Part shown: piece by piece, positions 54,248 to 63,588 of the stretch
Numbering within the stretch: position 1 is the first letter of the stretch
Layout of the letters: each line of letters begins with the position of its first letter
Source of the DNA: Alloacidobacterium dinghuense
Lineage (GTDB): Bacteria; Acidobacteriota; Terriglobia; Terriglobales; Acidobacteriaceae
Direction: 5' to 3'
Assembly (NCBI RefSeq): GCF_014274465.1
Contig: NZ_CP060394.1
Coordinates: forward strand, 3,348,001-3,412,000
Length of the DNA stretch: 64,000 nt
Notes under the pieces: generated by a model
Told to the model about the DNA's origin: nothing
Seen by the model: only the letters and a program-made list of their open reading frames with translations
Database searches by the model: none
Translations under genes and position numbers: made by a program

Positions 54248-55675
54248 ATGCTCCCGCAGGAAACGTATTTCATGTCGGTTCGAGCGCTCGGCAACGCTAT
54301 CCGCGAAGGCCAGCTTTCTTCTGTCGAACTGACAGAGGGATACCTTGAACGCAGCCGCACCATCGGCGCGCGCCTCAATGCATTTGCAACTCTCACTGCT
54401 GATCTCGCATTGAGTCAAGCTAAACAGGCAGACGCAGAGATCAAGGCAGGTAAGCATCGCGGACCTCTCCACGGAGTTCCCTACGCCGTCAAAGATCTTG
54501 TGACTGTAAAGGGATATCCCACCACCTGGGGAGCTGTGCCCTATGCTCATCAGAGCTTCGACTACAACGCGACTGTGATCGAGCGCCTCAACGAGGCTGG
54601 AGCCGTCCTGTTGGGTAAAGCAGCAATGATCGAATTGGCCGGTGGGCTGGGTTATAGCTCAGGCGAAGCATCTCTCACTGGTCCGGCCCGCAATCCATGG
54701 AATCCCGACTGCTGGACGTGTGGATCGTCGAGTGGTTCAGGTGCCGTTGTCGCCGCCGGCCTCGCGCCTTGGGCTCTCGGTTCGGATACACGCGGTTCCA
54801 TTCTCTGCCCCTCTTCATGGTGTGGGGTTTCAGGACTGCGGCCCAGTTTTGGCCGCATCAGCCGCTACGGCTCGATGGCAATTGCATACAGCATGGATAA
54901 GCTGGGCCCCATGGCGCGTACTGCGGATGATTGCGCACTAGTGTTGAGCGTTCTAGCAGGCCACGATCCGCTTGATCACGACTCGGTCAGCAGCAGCGCG
55001 CAACCCTTCTCCTACCATGAGACCGAGCCTAGCGTGAATGGCACTTTCCGCATTGGGCGTCTCACGAATGTTTACGGCAAGAGCGATACCGGTGTTGACA
55101 AGGCTGTCGACGAAGCATGCGCTGTCTTTGAGAAAGCTGGCGCGACAGTCGAATCCTGCGAATTTCCGGATGGCCCTTTTGAAGAAGCCGCGGAATTGAC
55201 AATCCTTATGGAGGCAGCCAGCGCGTTCGGGCACTTGATACAGTCCGGCGGCTGCCAGAATCTTACTGATCCACTCGGCAAGATTAATGGCTATGTGAGC
55301 GAACAGTTTTCTGTCACGGATTACCTTCATGTCCAGCGTGTCCGGCTCATGCTGCAGCGCACAGCGGACGCGATGTTCGACCGCTACGCCGTGTTGATTT
55401 CTCCAGCGCAGCCAACTGCAGCGCAGCCGTTGAGGGACAAAGATCCAGACGATCCCGCGGCTGGGAGAAAGTTCCACATGGACCGTCGGGCACCGGACGG
55501 AGTTTCGAGCCTTTGCGGCTTGCCGGCAATCAGTGTTCCTTGTGGTTTCAGCACGGCTCGACTTCCCTACGGAATGCAAATCATGGGACGGGCGTTGAAC
55601 GATGCGGTTGTTCTAAAAGCCGCACGACTGTACCAGAGCCACACAGATTGGCACCTGCAGCACCCTGCTCTTTAG
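54248..55675 (+). CDS. amidase-signature enzyme
   Basis: 475 residues. Amidase-signature fold: catalytic Lys in VPYAVKDLVTVKGYPT, cis-Ser region CGSSSGSGAVVAAGLAPWALGSD, then TRGSILCPSSWCGVSGLRPSFGRIS. The usual SDTGGSIR is here SDTRGSIL, so a Gly and the Arg of the signature are replaced, although the nucleophilic Ser is kept. It ends MQIMGRALNDAVVLKAARLYQ. It hydrolyses amides to acids and ammonia, probably in the cytosol since no signal peptide is seen. It likely degrades amides or peptides together with the neighbouring amidohydrolase and peptidase genes. Confidence 0.88.
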   Translation: MLPQETYFMSVRALGNAIREGQLSSVELTEGYLERSRTIGARLNAFATLTADLALSQAKQADAEIKAGKHRGPLHGVPYAVKDLVTVKGYPTTWGAVPYAHQSFDYNATVIERLNEAGAVLLGKAAMIELAGGLGYSSGEASLTGPARNPWNPDCWTCGSSSGSGAVVAAGLAPWALGSDTRGSILCPSSWCGVSGLRPSFGRISRYGSMAIAYSMDKLGPMARTADDCALVLSVLAGHDPLDHDSVSSSAQPFSYHETEPSVNGTFRIGRLTNVYGKSDTGVDKAVDEACAVFEKAGATVESCEFPDGPFEEAAELTILMEAASAFGHLIQSGGCQNLTDPLGKINGYVSEQFSVTDYLHVQRVRLMLQRTADAMFDRYAVLISPAQPTAAQPLRDKDPDDPAAGRKFHMDRRAPDGVSSLCGLPAISVPCGFSTARLPYGMQIMGRALNDAVVLKAARLYQSHTDWHLQHPAL

Positions 55676-55889
55676 GTAGAGGGCACACGCGGGACTTCAT
55701 TTGGGGATGTTGCTAAAAGCGTTGTGATGCGGGTTGTACTGCACGCTCAGCGATTCGTTCATGCGGTTAGCTGCCCCATCTCTTTACTGCGGTTCTAGCA
55801 ATACCACGTTCCAAGCGTTGAAGCAGAGCCTGCAGACTTCATCATCGCTATACCAACGGTCCACCTAGTAACAAGCCTAAGGAGAGGTC

Positions 55890-58721
55890 ATGACGAAGAG
55901 GGTCTTCTTACTTCTGTTTCTCCTGAGTGTCTGTTCCTCATTCACTCTTGGTCAAGTCGCAATTACCGGGCAAATAAAAGGCGTCGTGACAGACGCCTCC
56001 GGCGGTGCATTACCGAATGTTGCTATCTCCGCCACGAGTCCTGCTCTGATGACACCCCGCAAAACCACGACCGGTGTGAGCGGAAGTTATCTGTTCGACT
56101 CATTGCCGCCTGGAACCTATGAACTAACTTTCACTGTCTCAGGATTTAAGACTGAGGTGCAGTCAAATATCGCGATTACGCCTGGATTTACGGCAACGAT
56201 AAGTCCCGAACTGGCGATCGGGACCAGCGAGCAGTCTGTAGTGGTTACGGCTGCAGCCCCTGTCGTCGACACGACGAACAACACGTCAAGCACGACGTTT
56301 GATGATGCACTCTTGCAAAATGTTCCTAGTGGCCGTGACACGTTCTCTACGGTCGCGCAGGCGCCAGGGGTAGCATCAAGCGACTTTGACGTCGCTGGCA
56401 GCCAGAGCTTTCAACAGTCAGTAATGCAGGTCCATGGAAGTCTTCCTGGAGATCAGGTTTATAGTTTCAACGGCCTGCGTCTCAACTGGCCCGGATCGAC
56501 AGGCGGATATACATCTTTCTATGTCGACAATGATTCTCTTTCAGAGCTTCAAGTTGTAACGGATAGCGCGCCCGCAGACGTTGCCGTCGGCGGTGTATAC
56601 ATGAATCTGGTTCCCAAATCAGGCGCTAACCAGATGCACGGCCTCGCGGCCTTCTACTACCAGTCGGCAGGCACACAAGCCACAATCTCTGATCCTGTCT
56701 ATGATGGGGTTCCCGTGCCTTCCGGCACGCCATTCATCATGGCGAGAGACATTGCTACAAATCTCGGAGGGCCGATTCTAAAGGACAAATGGTGGATCTT
56801 CGGCTCATGGCGTCTCTATGACCTCAAGGAAAGCGTCCTGTCAATTACTAATCCAGACGGCACGCCGACCACCGATCCCAATCACCAGAGTAACGTCACG
56901 CTTCGAAGCGACTATCAACTTTCAAAGAACAATCATCTGGACTTTGTTTGGTGGTATAACGAGCAAAATAGGTTCTTCCGACGTGATACCGCTTATGCAT
57001 TTGTGAGTGCTGATGCCGCCTGGCGCCAGATCGAACCGGCGTACATTTTACAGGCGGAATGGACAAGCACCTTCCGCAATTGGCTCTTTGACACGCGGTT
57101 CGGTTATCTGCACCAGGTATTTCCTCTAGAGAATCAGCCTGAAACTCCAGTCACCGCATTGAACCGTCAGGACGTGACATTATCAACGGAGACAGGCGCA
57201 CCGCCTTATGCTTTTGTGAATCCGGCCAGCGTTTTTGCTTTCGCAGAAGGTGTGTCATTCTATAAGGGCCACATGTGGGGTGGCTCTCACACTTTTAAAT
57301 TCGGCGTCGACACTTCGGACAACAAGAATGGCTACAACTACACGGTCAATCAAGGTATCAATGCGCTCTACAACGATGGCAAGCCAATTGAGGTAATTGC
57401 ATACAACACGCCTGTGAACGTCAGAAGTGTCTATCACGAGACAGCCGCTTATGCTCAAGACTCCGTCACTGTAAAGCGCAAACTTACTCTCAACCTCGGC
57501 GTTCGGTACGATCACTTCAATACGTTTTATCCTGCTCAATCAAGCCCGGCAGCTACTTTCCCCGACCTTTTCCCACAGCGCACGTTTCCGCAATCTCCAA
57601 ATATCGCAACCTGGAATACTTTCCGTCCACGTCTCGGCGCCGCATACGATCTCACAGGTCAGGGACGATCCGTAATCCGCGCGTACTTCGGGCAGTTCGA
57701 CATCATCGAAGGTGCCGGCCTCGCTGAGCAGATCAATCCAAACGGCCTGAGTACGCAGGTTTATACCTGGAACGACACAAACGGCGATGGTATTCCGCAG
57801 CCTAGCGAATGGAAATCTCCAGCAAACCTAATTGCCGCGTCCGGTGGCGTCGTCACCTCAGTGGATCCAAACCTGAAGCGCGCGTATACGAACGAAGTTA
57901 ACGTTGGATATCAGCAGCAGGTTTTTTCATCCGTAATGGTCGGCGTCAACTACTACTTTCGCAACATCAAGAACCAGTTCGCAGGTGTGAACCTCGCTAA
58001 TCCTACGAGTGACTACACGGCCACTTCCGTCGATAACAGCGGAAATCCGCTCATCAACTCCATCACCGGTCAGCCCATCACACTTTACAATCTGAATCCC
58101 GCGGACGTCGGCCTCTCCAACTACTTAATTACGAATATTTCGGAACTCAATTCAAACCACTACAACGGGGTTGAGTTCACGGTAACAAAGAGAATGAGCA
58201 AGGGTTGGCAAGTACTCGCGGGCTACACAATTCAGCAGCAGAAGGGAACTTATACCCGTGGCCTCACAGATGATTTCAACAATCCAAACAATGAAATCAA
58301 TCGCAAGAATTCGATTTTGAACTACGACGCGACCCAGATGTTCAAGGTACTGAGCAATTACACATTTCCATGGTCCATTGCTCTTGGCATCAACTATCAG
58401 CACTACACTGGCTATCCTCTCGATCCAAACAACGGACCTCCAACAGCAATCTTCGAGAACCTGAATCAGGGGCAGGTATCGGTGATTGGCGAACAAATCG
58501 GCAAAATCCGTCTTCCCAATGTAGATATATTTAACCTGCGTCTTTCCCGTCCAACGCATCTTGGCGACAGGTTCAACCTTGAACCAATCGTCGACCTCTT
58601 CAACATCACAAATGCCAACACCGTGATCAGTGAGGTCCCAACCGGTGGCAGCAGTTTCGAAAAACCAACGAATCAACTCAACCCGTTCATTGCCCGCTTT
58701 GGATTACGCTTCAGCTTCTAG
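55890..58721 (+). CDS. Oar-like TonB-dependent receptor with carboxypeptidase regulatory domain
   Basis: 943 residues: signal peptide (MTKRVFLLLFLLSVCSSFTLG), then a carboxypeptidase regulatory-like domain (ITGQIKGVVTDASGGALPNVAIS, GSYLFDSLPPGTYELTF). A plug follows (NVPSGRDTFSTVAQ, GDQVYSFNGLRLNWPG), then an outer-membrane barrel ending RFGLRFSF. It is shorter than the 1222-aa receptor at 18085-21753 and has no close sequence tie to it. TonB-dependent import of an unknown ligand is expected. The S9 peptidase downstream and amidase upstream suggest peptides or amide-rich molecules. The start ATG 55890 has AGGAGA upstream. Confidence 0.92.
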   Translation: MTKRVFLLLFLLSVCSSFTLGQVAITGQIKGVVTDASGGALPNVAISATSPALMTPRKTTTGVSGSYLFDSLPPGTYELTFTVSGFKTEVQSNIAITPGFTATISPELAIGTSEQSVVVTAAAPVVDTTNNTSSTTFDDALLQNVPSGRDTFSTVAQAPGVASSDFDVAGSQSFQQSVMQVHGSLPGDQVYSFNGLRLNWPGSTGGYTSFYVDNDSLSELQVVTDSAPADVAVGGVYMNLVPKSGANQMHGLAAFYYQSAGTQATISDPVYDGVPVPSGTPFIMARDIATNLGGPILKDKWWIFGSWRLYDLKESVLSITNPDGTPTTDPNHQSNVTLRSDYQLSKNNHLDFVWWYNEQNRFFRRDTAYAFVSADAAWRQIEPAYILQAEWTSTFRNWLFDTRFGYLHQVFPLENQPETPVTALNRQDVTLSTETGAPPYAFVNPASVFAFAEGVSFYKGHMWGGSHTFKFGVDTSDNKNGYNYTVNQGINALYNDGKPIEVIAYNTPVNVRSVYHETAAYAQDSVTVKRKLTLNLGVRYDHFNTFYPAQSSPAATFPDLFPQRTFPQSPNIATWNTFRPRLGAAYDLTGQGRSVIRAYFGQFDIIEGAGLAEQINPNGLSTQVYTWNDTNGDGIPQPSEWKSPANLIAASGGVVTSVDPNLKRAYTNEVNVGYQQQVFSSVMVGVNYYFRNIKNQFAGVNLANPTSDYTATSVDNSGNPLINSITGQPITLYNLNPADVGLSNYLITNISELNSNHYNGVEFTVTKRMSKGWQVLAGYTIQQQKGTYTRGLTDDFNNPNNEINRKNSILNYDATQMFKVLSNYTFPWSIALGINYQHYTGYPLDPNNGPPTAIFENLNQGQVSVIGEQIGKIRLPNVDIFNLRLSRPTHLGDRFNLEPIVDLFNITNANTVISEVPTGGSSFEKPTNQLNPFIARFGLRFSF

Positions 58722-58852
58722 CTCAGGGGCTTGCGCGAATGGAACAGTCCTCTAAAAGTGGCGCGCTGACCGACGACAGATGACAATCGTTGCTAAGCGC
58801 GCCTTTCAAATGATCTGCAAAACGAGACCCACTGCCGCGTCATGATCCACGC

Positions 58853-61009
58853 ATGAGGAGATTCACACAAATGATTATGAGACTCTATCCTGCTTGCCTT
58901 TTACTTTTAGTGTCTCTGTGTCCTCTCCGGACGACCGTTGCTCAACAGCAGCCTCGGGGAAGTATCACAATCGATCGAATCGCAGACATCAAGTACCCAA
59001 GTGAGGCTCGATGGTCACCTGATGGCAAGACCATCGCTTTCCTGTGGGACGCGGCCGGCAAGCAAGATCTGTTTATAGTCAGAGCAGGTTCTCCGCCCGT
59101 TGCGCTAACTGACTTTCCCGTTGACCCCGATCTTCTTATATCTGACATCGGCCACTTTGAATGGTCTTCTGCCGAGGAAATTATCTTCAGCAAAGGCGAT
59201 CAGCTTTGGGTCGTCTCAACCTCTACGCGGAAGCCAGAACCGCTGCCAGGCTATCAGGGCGTCAGCAGTTTTTCGCTCTCCGCCGATAAGCAACAAATTG
59301 CCTTTGTACAAAAGGACGATGTGTGGGTTGGGTCACTTCGCGCACACACCAGACGCAGACTCACGCATATGCCGGAGGGCCTTCGGGCATTCGACCCATC
59401 TTTTTCCCCCGATGGGTTATATGTGGCATTCGACGCTGCTCGACATGAGTCAGTGCCTGAACCGCTTCCTTACAACGGGAACCTCATGAAAGTCTTCCGC
59501 AGCTTGAGCTGGGATGATCGCATCGGCATCGTCTCCGTCTACAGCTATGCCGCGGAGCCAATGTGGATTCCAGTTTCCGCCCGCAATTACGGTTCCACCG
59601 ACAAGCAATGGGCAGCAGGACCATCGATTGTGCATGAGGAATTTTCTCCAGATCACAAGACGATGGAGCTTAAGGTTACGTCACTCTCTGGCGAGAGTCG
59701 CACGCTTTGGAAGGACCATGACCCCGCTTGGATTTCGTCGGCGGACGGAGCAATGGATGTCACCTCTCCGGATGGGAAGTGGATCGCATTCATCAGCGAT
59801 CGAAGCGGATGGCCTCACCTCTATGTGATTCCGATCGACGCGACATCCGAATCGCAGGCCCGACAAATCAGCAAAGGTAATTTTGGTGACGGCTACGCCG
59901 CGTGGTCCCCAGACAGCAAACGGATTGCCTTCACGCACAGTGCAGAGGGCAACCAGATGGAGCGCTTTATCTCTGTTGCCTCCGTCGACGATGGGCGCAT
60001 TGAGCCTATTGTTACTCAGCATGGCGTTAATCGCGCTCCGGAATTCTCTCCCGACGGCACGATGCTGGTCTACGAGCGCAGCGCGGTGGAACACCCACTT
60101 GAGGTGTATTCCATCTCCGCAAAAGCCGGATCAGAGCCGACCCGACTTACGAATTCCCTTCCGCCCGGACTACTCCCTGAAGATCTCACGGCGCCTGTAG
60201 CGGTTCACTACCCGAGCCGCGCCGACGGGAAGCAGGTTCCAGCGACGTTGATTGTCGATAAACATCTCGATCGCTCGAAGAAACACCCGGCTATCATCTG
60301 GGTTCACGGTTCGGGCGCCGATCAAAACTACCTCGCGTGGCACCCAGGCTACTACCGCATGTACTACGCCATGGATCAGTATCTCGCGCAACAAGGTTAT
60401 GTCATTCTCACGCCCGACTATCGCGGCAGCTCTGGATATAGCCGGGACTGGGCCACCGGTACTTCGAGGGATCTCGGTGGCGGCGAAACCCAGGATGTGA
60501 ATGCGGGTGCAGACTATCTCAAGACCCTTAGCTACGTTGATCCGGATCGTATCGGCATCTGGGGGCTAAGCTATGGAGGTTTCATGACGATGCAGTCTTT
60601 AATAACCGATCCGACGCTCTTTCGATGTGGCATCAATGCAGCAGGTGTAGGCGACTGGGAAAGCTGGACTACAGGAGGGCTCATCCTCGGACGCCTCGGC
60701 GAGACACCAGTGACGGATCCGGAGCTTTACGATCGCTCTGCTCCCGTCAAGCATTTAGATAAGCTGGCGCGGCCGCTATTGCTGCTGCAAGGTACAAACG
60801 ATGCGAACGTCCCACTCTGGGAGTCCCTCAAAGTCATCGACACTCTCGAAAAGCTCGGCAAGCCATTCGACATGGCCATCTATCCGGGAGAAATTCATTT
60901 TTTCCGAAGAGCATACGTACTACGCGATGCCTGGACGAGAAGCGAGGAATTCTTTGATCGCTACCTGATGAAACCGGACTCTGCGTCAGGCGGCAAACTG
61001 GGTAAATAG
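58853..61009 (+). CDS. S9-family prolyl oligopeptidase-like peptidase
   Basis: 718 residues with a signal peptide (MIMRLYPACLLLLVSLCPL, cleaved near TVAQQ). An N-terminal beta-propeller with WD-like/PD40 blades is visible (ARWSPDGKTIAFLWDAAG, DPSFSPDGLYVAFDAA, AAWSPDSKRIAFTHSAEG). The C-terminal alpha/beta-hydrolase carries the catalytic Ser in GLSYGGFMT, Asp in GTNDANVPL and His in GEIHFF. Dipeptidyl or acyl-aminoacyl peptidase type. It acts in the periplasm on imported peptides. It lies about 130 bases after the Oar-like receptor on the same strand, consistent with one import and cleavage unit. Confidence 0.92.
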   Translation: MRRFTQMIMRLYPACLLLLVSLCPLRTTVAQQQPRGSITIDRIADIKYPSEARWSPDGKTIAFLWDAAGKQDLFIVRAGSPPVALTDFPVDPDLLISDIGHFEWSSAEEIIFSKGDQLWVVSTSTRKPEPLPGYQGVSSFSLSADKQQIAFVQKDDVWVGSLRAHTRRRLTHMPEGLRAFDPSFSPDGLYVAFDAARHESVPEPLPYNGNLMKVFRSLSWDDRIGIVSVYSYAAEPMWIPVSARNYGSTDKQWAAGPSIVHEEFSPDHKTMELKVTSLSGESRTLWKDHDPAWISSADGAMDVTSPDGKWIAFISDRSGWPHLYVIPIDATSESQARQISKGNFGDGYAAWSPDSKRIAFTHSAEGNQMERFISVASVDDGRIEPIVTQHGVNRAPEFSPDGTMLVYERSAVEHPLEVYSISAKAGSEPTRLTNSLPPGLLPEDLTAPVAVHYPSRADGKQVPATLIVDKHLDRSKKHPAIIWVHGSGADQNYLAWHPGYYRMYYAMDQYLAQQGYVILTPDYRGSSGYSRDWATGTSRDLGGGETQDVNAGADYLKTLSYVDPDRIGIWGLSYGGFMTMQSLITDPTLFRCGINAAGVGDWESWTTGGLILGRLGETPVTDPELYDRSAPVKHLDKLARPLLLLQGTNDANVPLWESLKVIDTLEKLGKPFDMAIYPGEIHFFRRAYVLRDAWTRSEEFFDRYLMKPDSASGGKLGK

Positions 61010-61021
61010 CACTCGATGACA

Positions 61022-61849
61022 TCAGTGGGTCATTGCATAAAGAACATAGTTCACACCGATCTTCGTACCGAGAGCAGAATACTTGACCGGATAACGCGGA
61101 TCGTCCAGGAACTCCCATGAATCACCAAGATCGGAGTTGAGCGAAAAGGCGACCATGATGCGCCCTTTGTCATCATAGATTCCCTTCCAGCGAGCGACAT
61201 AACCATCCTTCTTGTGTCCTGTGACCAGGTGCTCTGCACCTGGAATCTGGTAGCGATCGTCCAGATCGAAGAGCGTGTGAAAGATTGGATCGTCGTTCGG
61301 AATGTCCACCAGCTCCCGATCAGGAAAAACCATCTTCATGGTTTTGTCGAAATAGGCTTGCTCCTGTGAACCATGGCAGTCGTCAGCCATTAAAAAGCCG
61401 CCGCGCAGCAGGTAGTCACGGAGCTTCTTTGCCTGGGCTTCGGTCAGCCCCCATTCGCCCACTTGAACTGCATAAAGAAATGGCCAGTTGTAGACCTCGT
61501 CGCCATCGTCCAGATTCACCGGCTGCTCCACTGACCGCGCATCCACGCGCGTTAACCGCCGGACAGCGTTCGCAAGTGCGCGGTCGGCACGCGGGTAATC
61601 CTGCGTCCAGAGAGAGAGCCCCTGCTGCCATGGTCCGTCGAACCGGCCGCGATACCCGTCCAGCGGACCCGGAGGAAACATCAGCCGTGCAAAAGTCCAC
61701 TCCCCAGGCTTGCTCCAGTCTGCGGGTAGCGGTATCTCTAAACCGTATTCAACCGAAGGATACTCGCGGAACGCCCGCTGAGCGAAAACCGCGCTGATCA
61801 CAATAGCGGCGAAGATCAGAGGTCCCGCAAGTATCCTGAGGTTCTTCAT
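61022..61849 (-). CDS. DUF4159-domain exported protein
   Basis: About 275 residues from ATG 61849, which opens a signal anchor (MKNLRILAGPLIFAAIVISAVFA, then QRAF); the frame runs back to 61894 without support. Segments WTFARLMFPPG, YPRADRALANAVRRLTRVDAR, NWPFLYAVQVGEWGLTEAQAKKLRDYLLRGGFLMADDCHG and a C-terminal KIGVNYVLYAMTH are typical of DUF4159. It resembles the glutamine-amidotransferase-like domain found in Aerotolerance-type clusters of Acidobacteriota and Planctomycetota. Molecular role unknown. It ends 13 bases after the convergent S9 peptidase stop. Confidence 0.82.
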   Translation of the reverse strand: MKNLRILAGPLIFAAIVISAVFAQRAFREYPSVEYGLEIPLPADWSKPGEWTFARLMFPPGPLDGYRGRFDGPWQQGLSLWTQDYPRADRALANAVRRLTRVDARSVEQPVNLDDGDEVYNWPFLYAVQVGEWGLTEAQAKKLRDYLLRGGFLMADDCHGSQEQAYFDKTMKMVFPDRELVDIPNDDPIFHTLFDLDDRYQIPGAEHLVTGHKKDGYVARWKGIYDDKGRIMVAFSLNSDLGDSWEFLDDPRYPVKYSALGTKIGVNYVLYAMTH

Positions 61850-62337
61850 AGCATGTTGCAGTGGAATTTTATCGAGGCCGTTCCTGTTTAACACTCACCC
61901 AGATCAGGTGCAACTATACAAAAGCGGTCTATTTCGTTCCACGAACTACCGCATTTCTTTAGACTCAAATCTTCCAAAGAAGGTCCGCCCCTGCGAGCCC
62001 GGCGCAGAAAAAAACTTCATGCGGACAAACACCAGAAGGCGCAAAAAACGGATCATCGGTCAATGTGGCCGAATCCTCTTATTCACATTCCACCTCACAA
62101 TCGAAATCGCCGTCTTCGTATCTCTGCTCTGCCGGGCTTGGGTCACCTCTTACAGTGAATGGTCATTCAGACTCGAAATCGAATAAGATAGCAATCCATC
62201 AGGACCATAGCGCGATGAGTGCGTAGTTCCTGGCTGCTCGGAGGCTAATTCCATTGGAGCTTAAATCTGCTCCATAATGGCTGACACAATGATGCAATCG
62301 AGAAGATGACTACTATTTCATCCAGGAGTTGTCCACC
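61850..62337. other. divergent intergenic region, about 490 bases
   Basis: Between the DUF4159 gene and the methyltransferase gene. One short open frame is possible (listed next). AT-richer pockets occur near 61940-61970 and 62160-62190 but I see no consensus promoter, and no repeat or strong hairpin. Confidence 0.45.
62019..62186 (+). CDS. possible small membrane protein
   Basis: A 55-residue frame from ATG 62019: basic N-terminus (MRTNTRRRKKRI) and one hydrophobic helix (ILLFTFHLTIEIAVFVSLLC). No clear ribosome-binding site, and it may be chance. An upstream in-frame GTG at 61908 gives a 92-residue version with no better support. Very low certainty. Confidence 0.2.
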   Translation: MRTNTRRRKKRIIGQCGRILLFTFHLTIEIAVFVSLLCRAWVTSYSEWSFRLEIE

Positions 62338-63588
62338 GTGTCTACCGCTGAACGCGAAAGTACGCTGGAAAATCGCCTACTAAGAAGAATTCAGGGCTTG
62401 ATTGGTCAGGCGCCCATTCAACTGGAATTCGACCAAGAGAAGATTGGCCCTCCGGATCCGACGAAGAATGAGAGCGTTGTCATTCGAGACCGACGAACGC
62501 TCGCGCATATGGTGCTCGATCCCGAGCTTGGCTTCGGCGACGGATACATGCAGGGCCGAATCGAAATAAACGGCAATCTCGTCAACATCTTGGAACAAGT
62601 CTTCAGATCCATGCGCTCAAGCGGAAAACGAAGCTGGTATGGTCGCCTCTTTTCCAATTGGCTGCAGCACATGCAGGGCAACACTCGGGGAGGATCGGCA
62701 GCTAACATTCATCATCACTACGACCTGAATACCGACTTCTACAAGCTGTGGCTGGATTCGCACCTGGTTTATACCTGCGCATATTTTCCAACTCATTCTG
62801 CAACCCTCGAAGAGGCACAGAAGGCAAAGCTCGAACACGTCTGCCGGAAATTGCGGCTTCAGCCGGGTGAGAGAGTTGTGGATGCGGGCTGCGGCTGGGG
62901 CGCACTCGCACTGCACATGGCAAGACATTACGGCGTTAGCGTGCAGGCGTTCAATATTTCCCATGAACAAATTCAATATGCACGTGCGCAAGCACGACGA
63001 GAAGGTCTAACGGATCAGGTTACGTTCGTTGAGGACGACTACCGGAATATTTCCGGAAGATTTGACGCTTTTGTCTCGGTCGGCATGTTGGAGCACATCG
63101 GACGCGAACACTATGGAGAACTGGGAAGGGTCCTTCAACGCACAATCGGTAACTCCGGACGAGGTCTCATGCATTTCATAGGGCGCAATCGGCCAGCGCC
63201 ATTCAGTACCTGGATTCGCAAACGCATCTTTCCAGGTGCTTACGTGCCAGCACTGCGGGAGGCGCTCGAAATCTTTGAACGGCAGAATTACTCGGTACTC
63301 GACGTCGAGAACCTCCGACTTCACTACGCCAAAACGCTCGAACACTGGCTGGCTCGGTACGAACGCTCGGTCGAGAGTGTGTCTTCCATGTTCGGACCTG
63401 AATTCGTTCGTGCCTGGCGGCTCTATCTCGCCGGCTCCATTGCAAGTTTCCGCACTGGGATGCTGCAACTGTTCCAGGTCGTTTTCGCTGGTTCAGCATG
63501 CCGGCAGATTCCCTGGACCCGGGCCTACTTGTACACCGAGTCCGCACGCTTGGAGAACGAATCTCAATGGACTCCTGCCAGGTCTTGA
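62338..63588 (+). CDS. cyclopropane-fatty-acyl-phospholipid synthase-like methyltransferase
   Basis: About 416 residues from GTG 62338, with CAGGAG about 10 bases upstream; a TTG at 62329 sits too close to it. CFA synthase/CMAS family: a family-typical FGDGYMQGRIEINGNLVNIL, then IHHHYDLNTDFYKLWLDSHLVYTCAYF. The SAM-binding motif is VVDAGCGWGALALHMARHYGV, with an SVGMLEHIGREHY block and a C-terminal LHYAKTLEHWLARYERS. It transfers a methylene or methyl group from SAM to unsaturated phospholipid acyl chains at the membrane. The next gene overlaps it by 22 bases, suggesting a paired enzyme. Confidence 0.9.
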   Translation: MSTAERESTLENRLLRRIQGLIGQAPIQLEFDQEKIGPPDPTKNESVVIRDRRTLAHMVLDPELGFGDGYMQGRIEINGNLVNILEQVFRSMRSSGKRSWYGRLFSNWLQHMQGNTRGGSAANIHHHYDLNTDFYKLWLDSHLVYTCAYFPTHSATLEEAQKAKLEHVCRKLRLQPGERVVDAGCGWGALALHMARHYGVSVQAFNISHEQIQYARAQARREGLTDQVTFVEDDYRNISGRFDAFVSVGMLEHIGREHYGELGRVLQRTIGNSGRGLMHFIGRNRPAPFSTWIRKRIFPGAYVPALREALEIFERQNYSVLDVENLRLHYAKTLEHWLARYERSVESVSSMFGPEFVRAWRLYLAGSIASFRTGMLQLFQVVFAGSACRQIPWTRAYLYTESARLENESQWTPARS

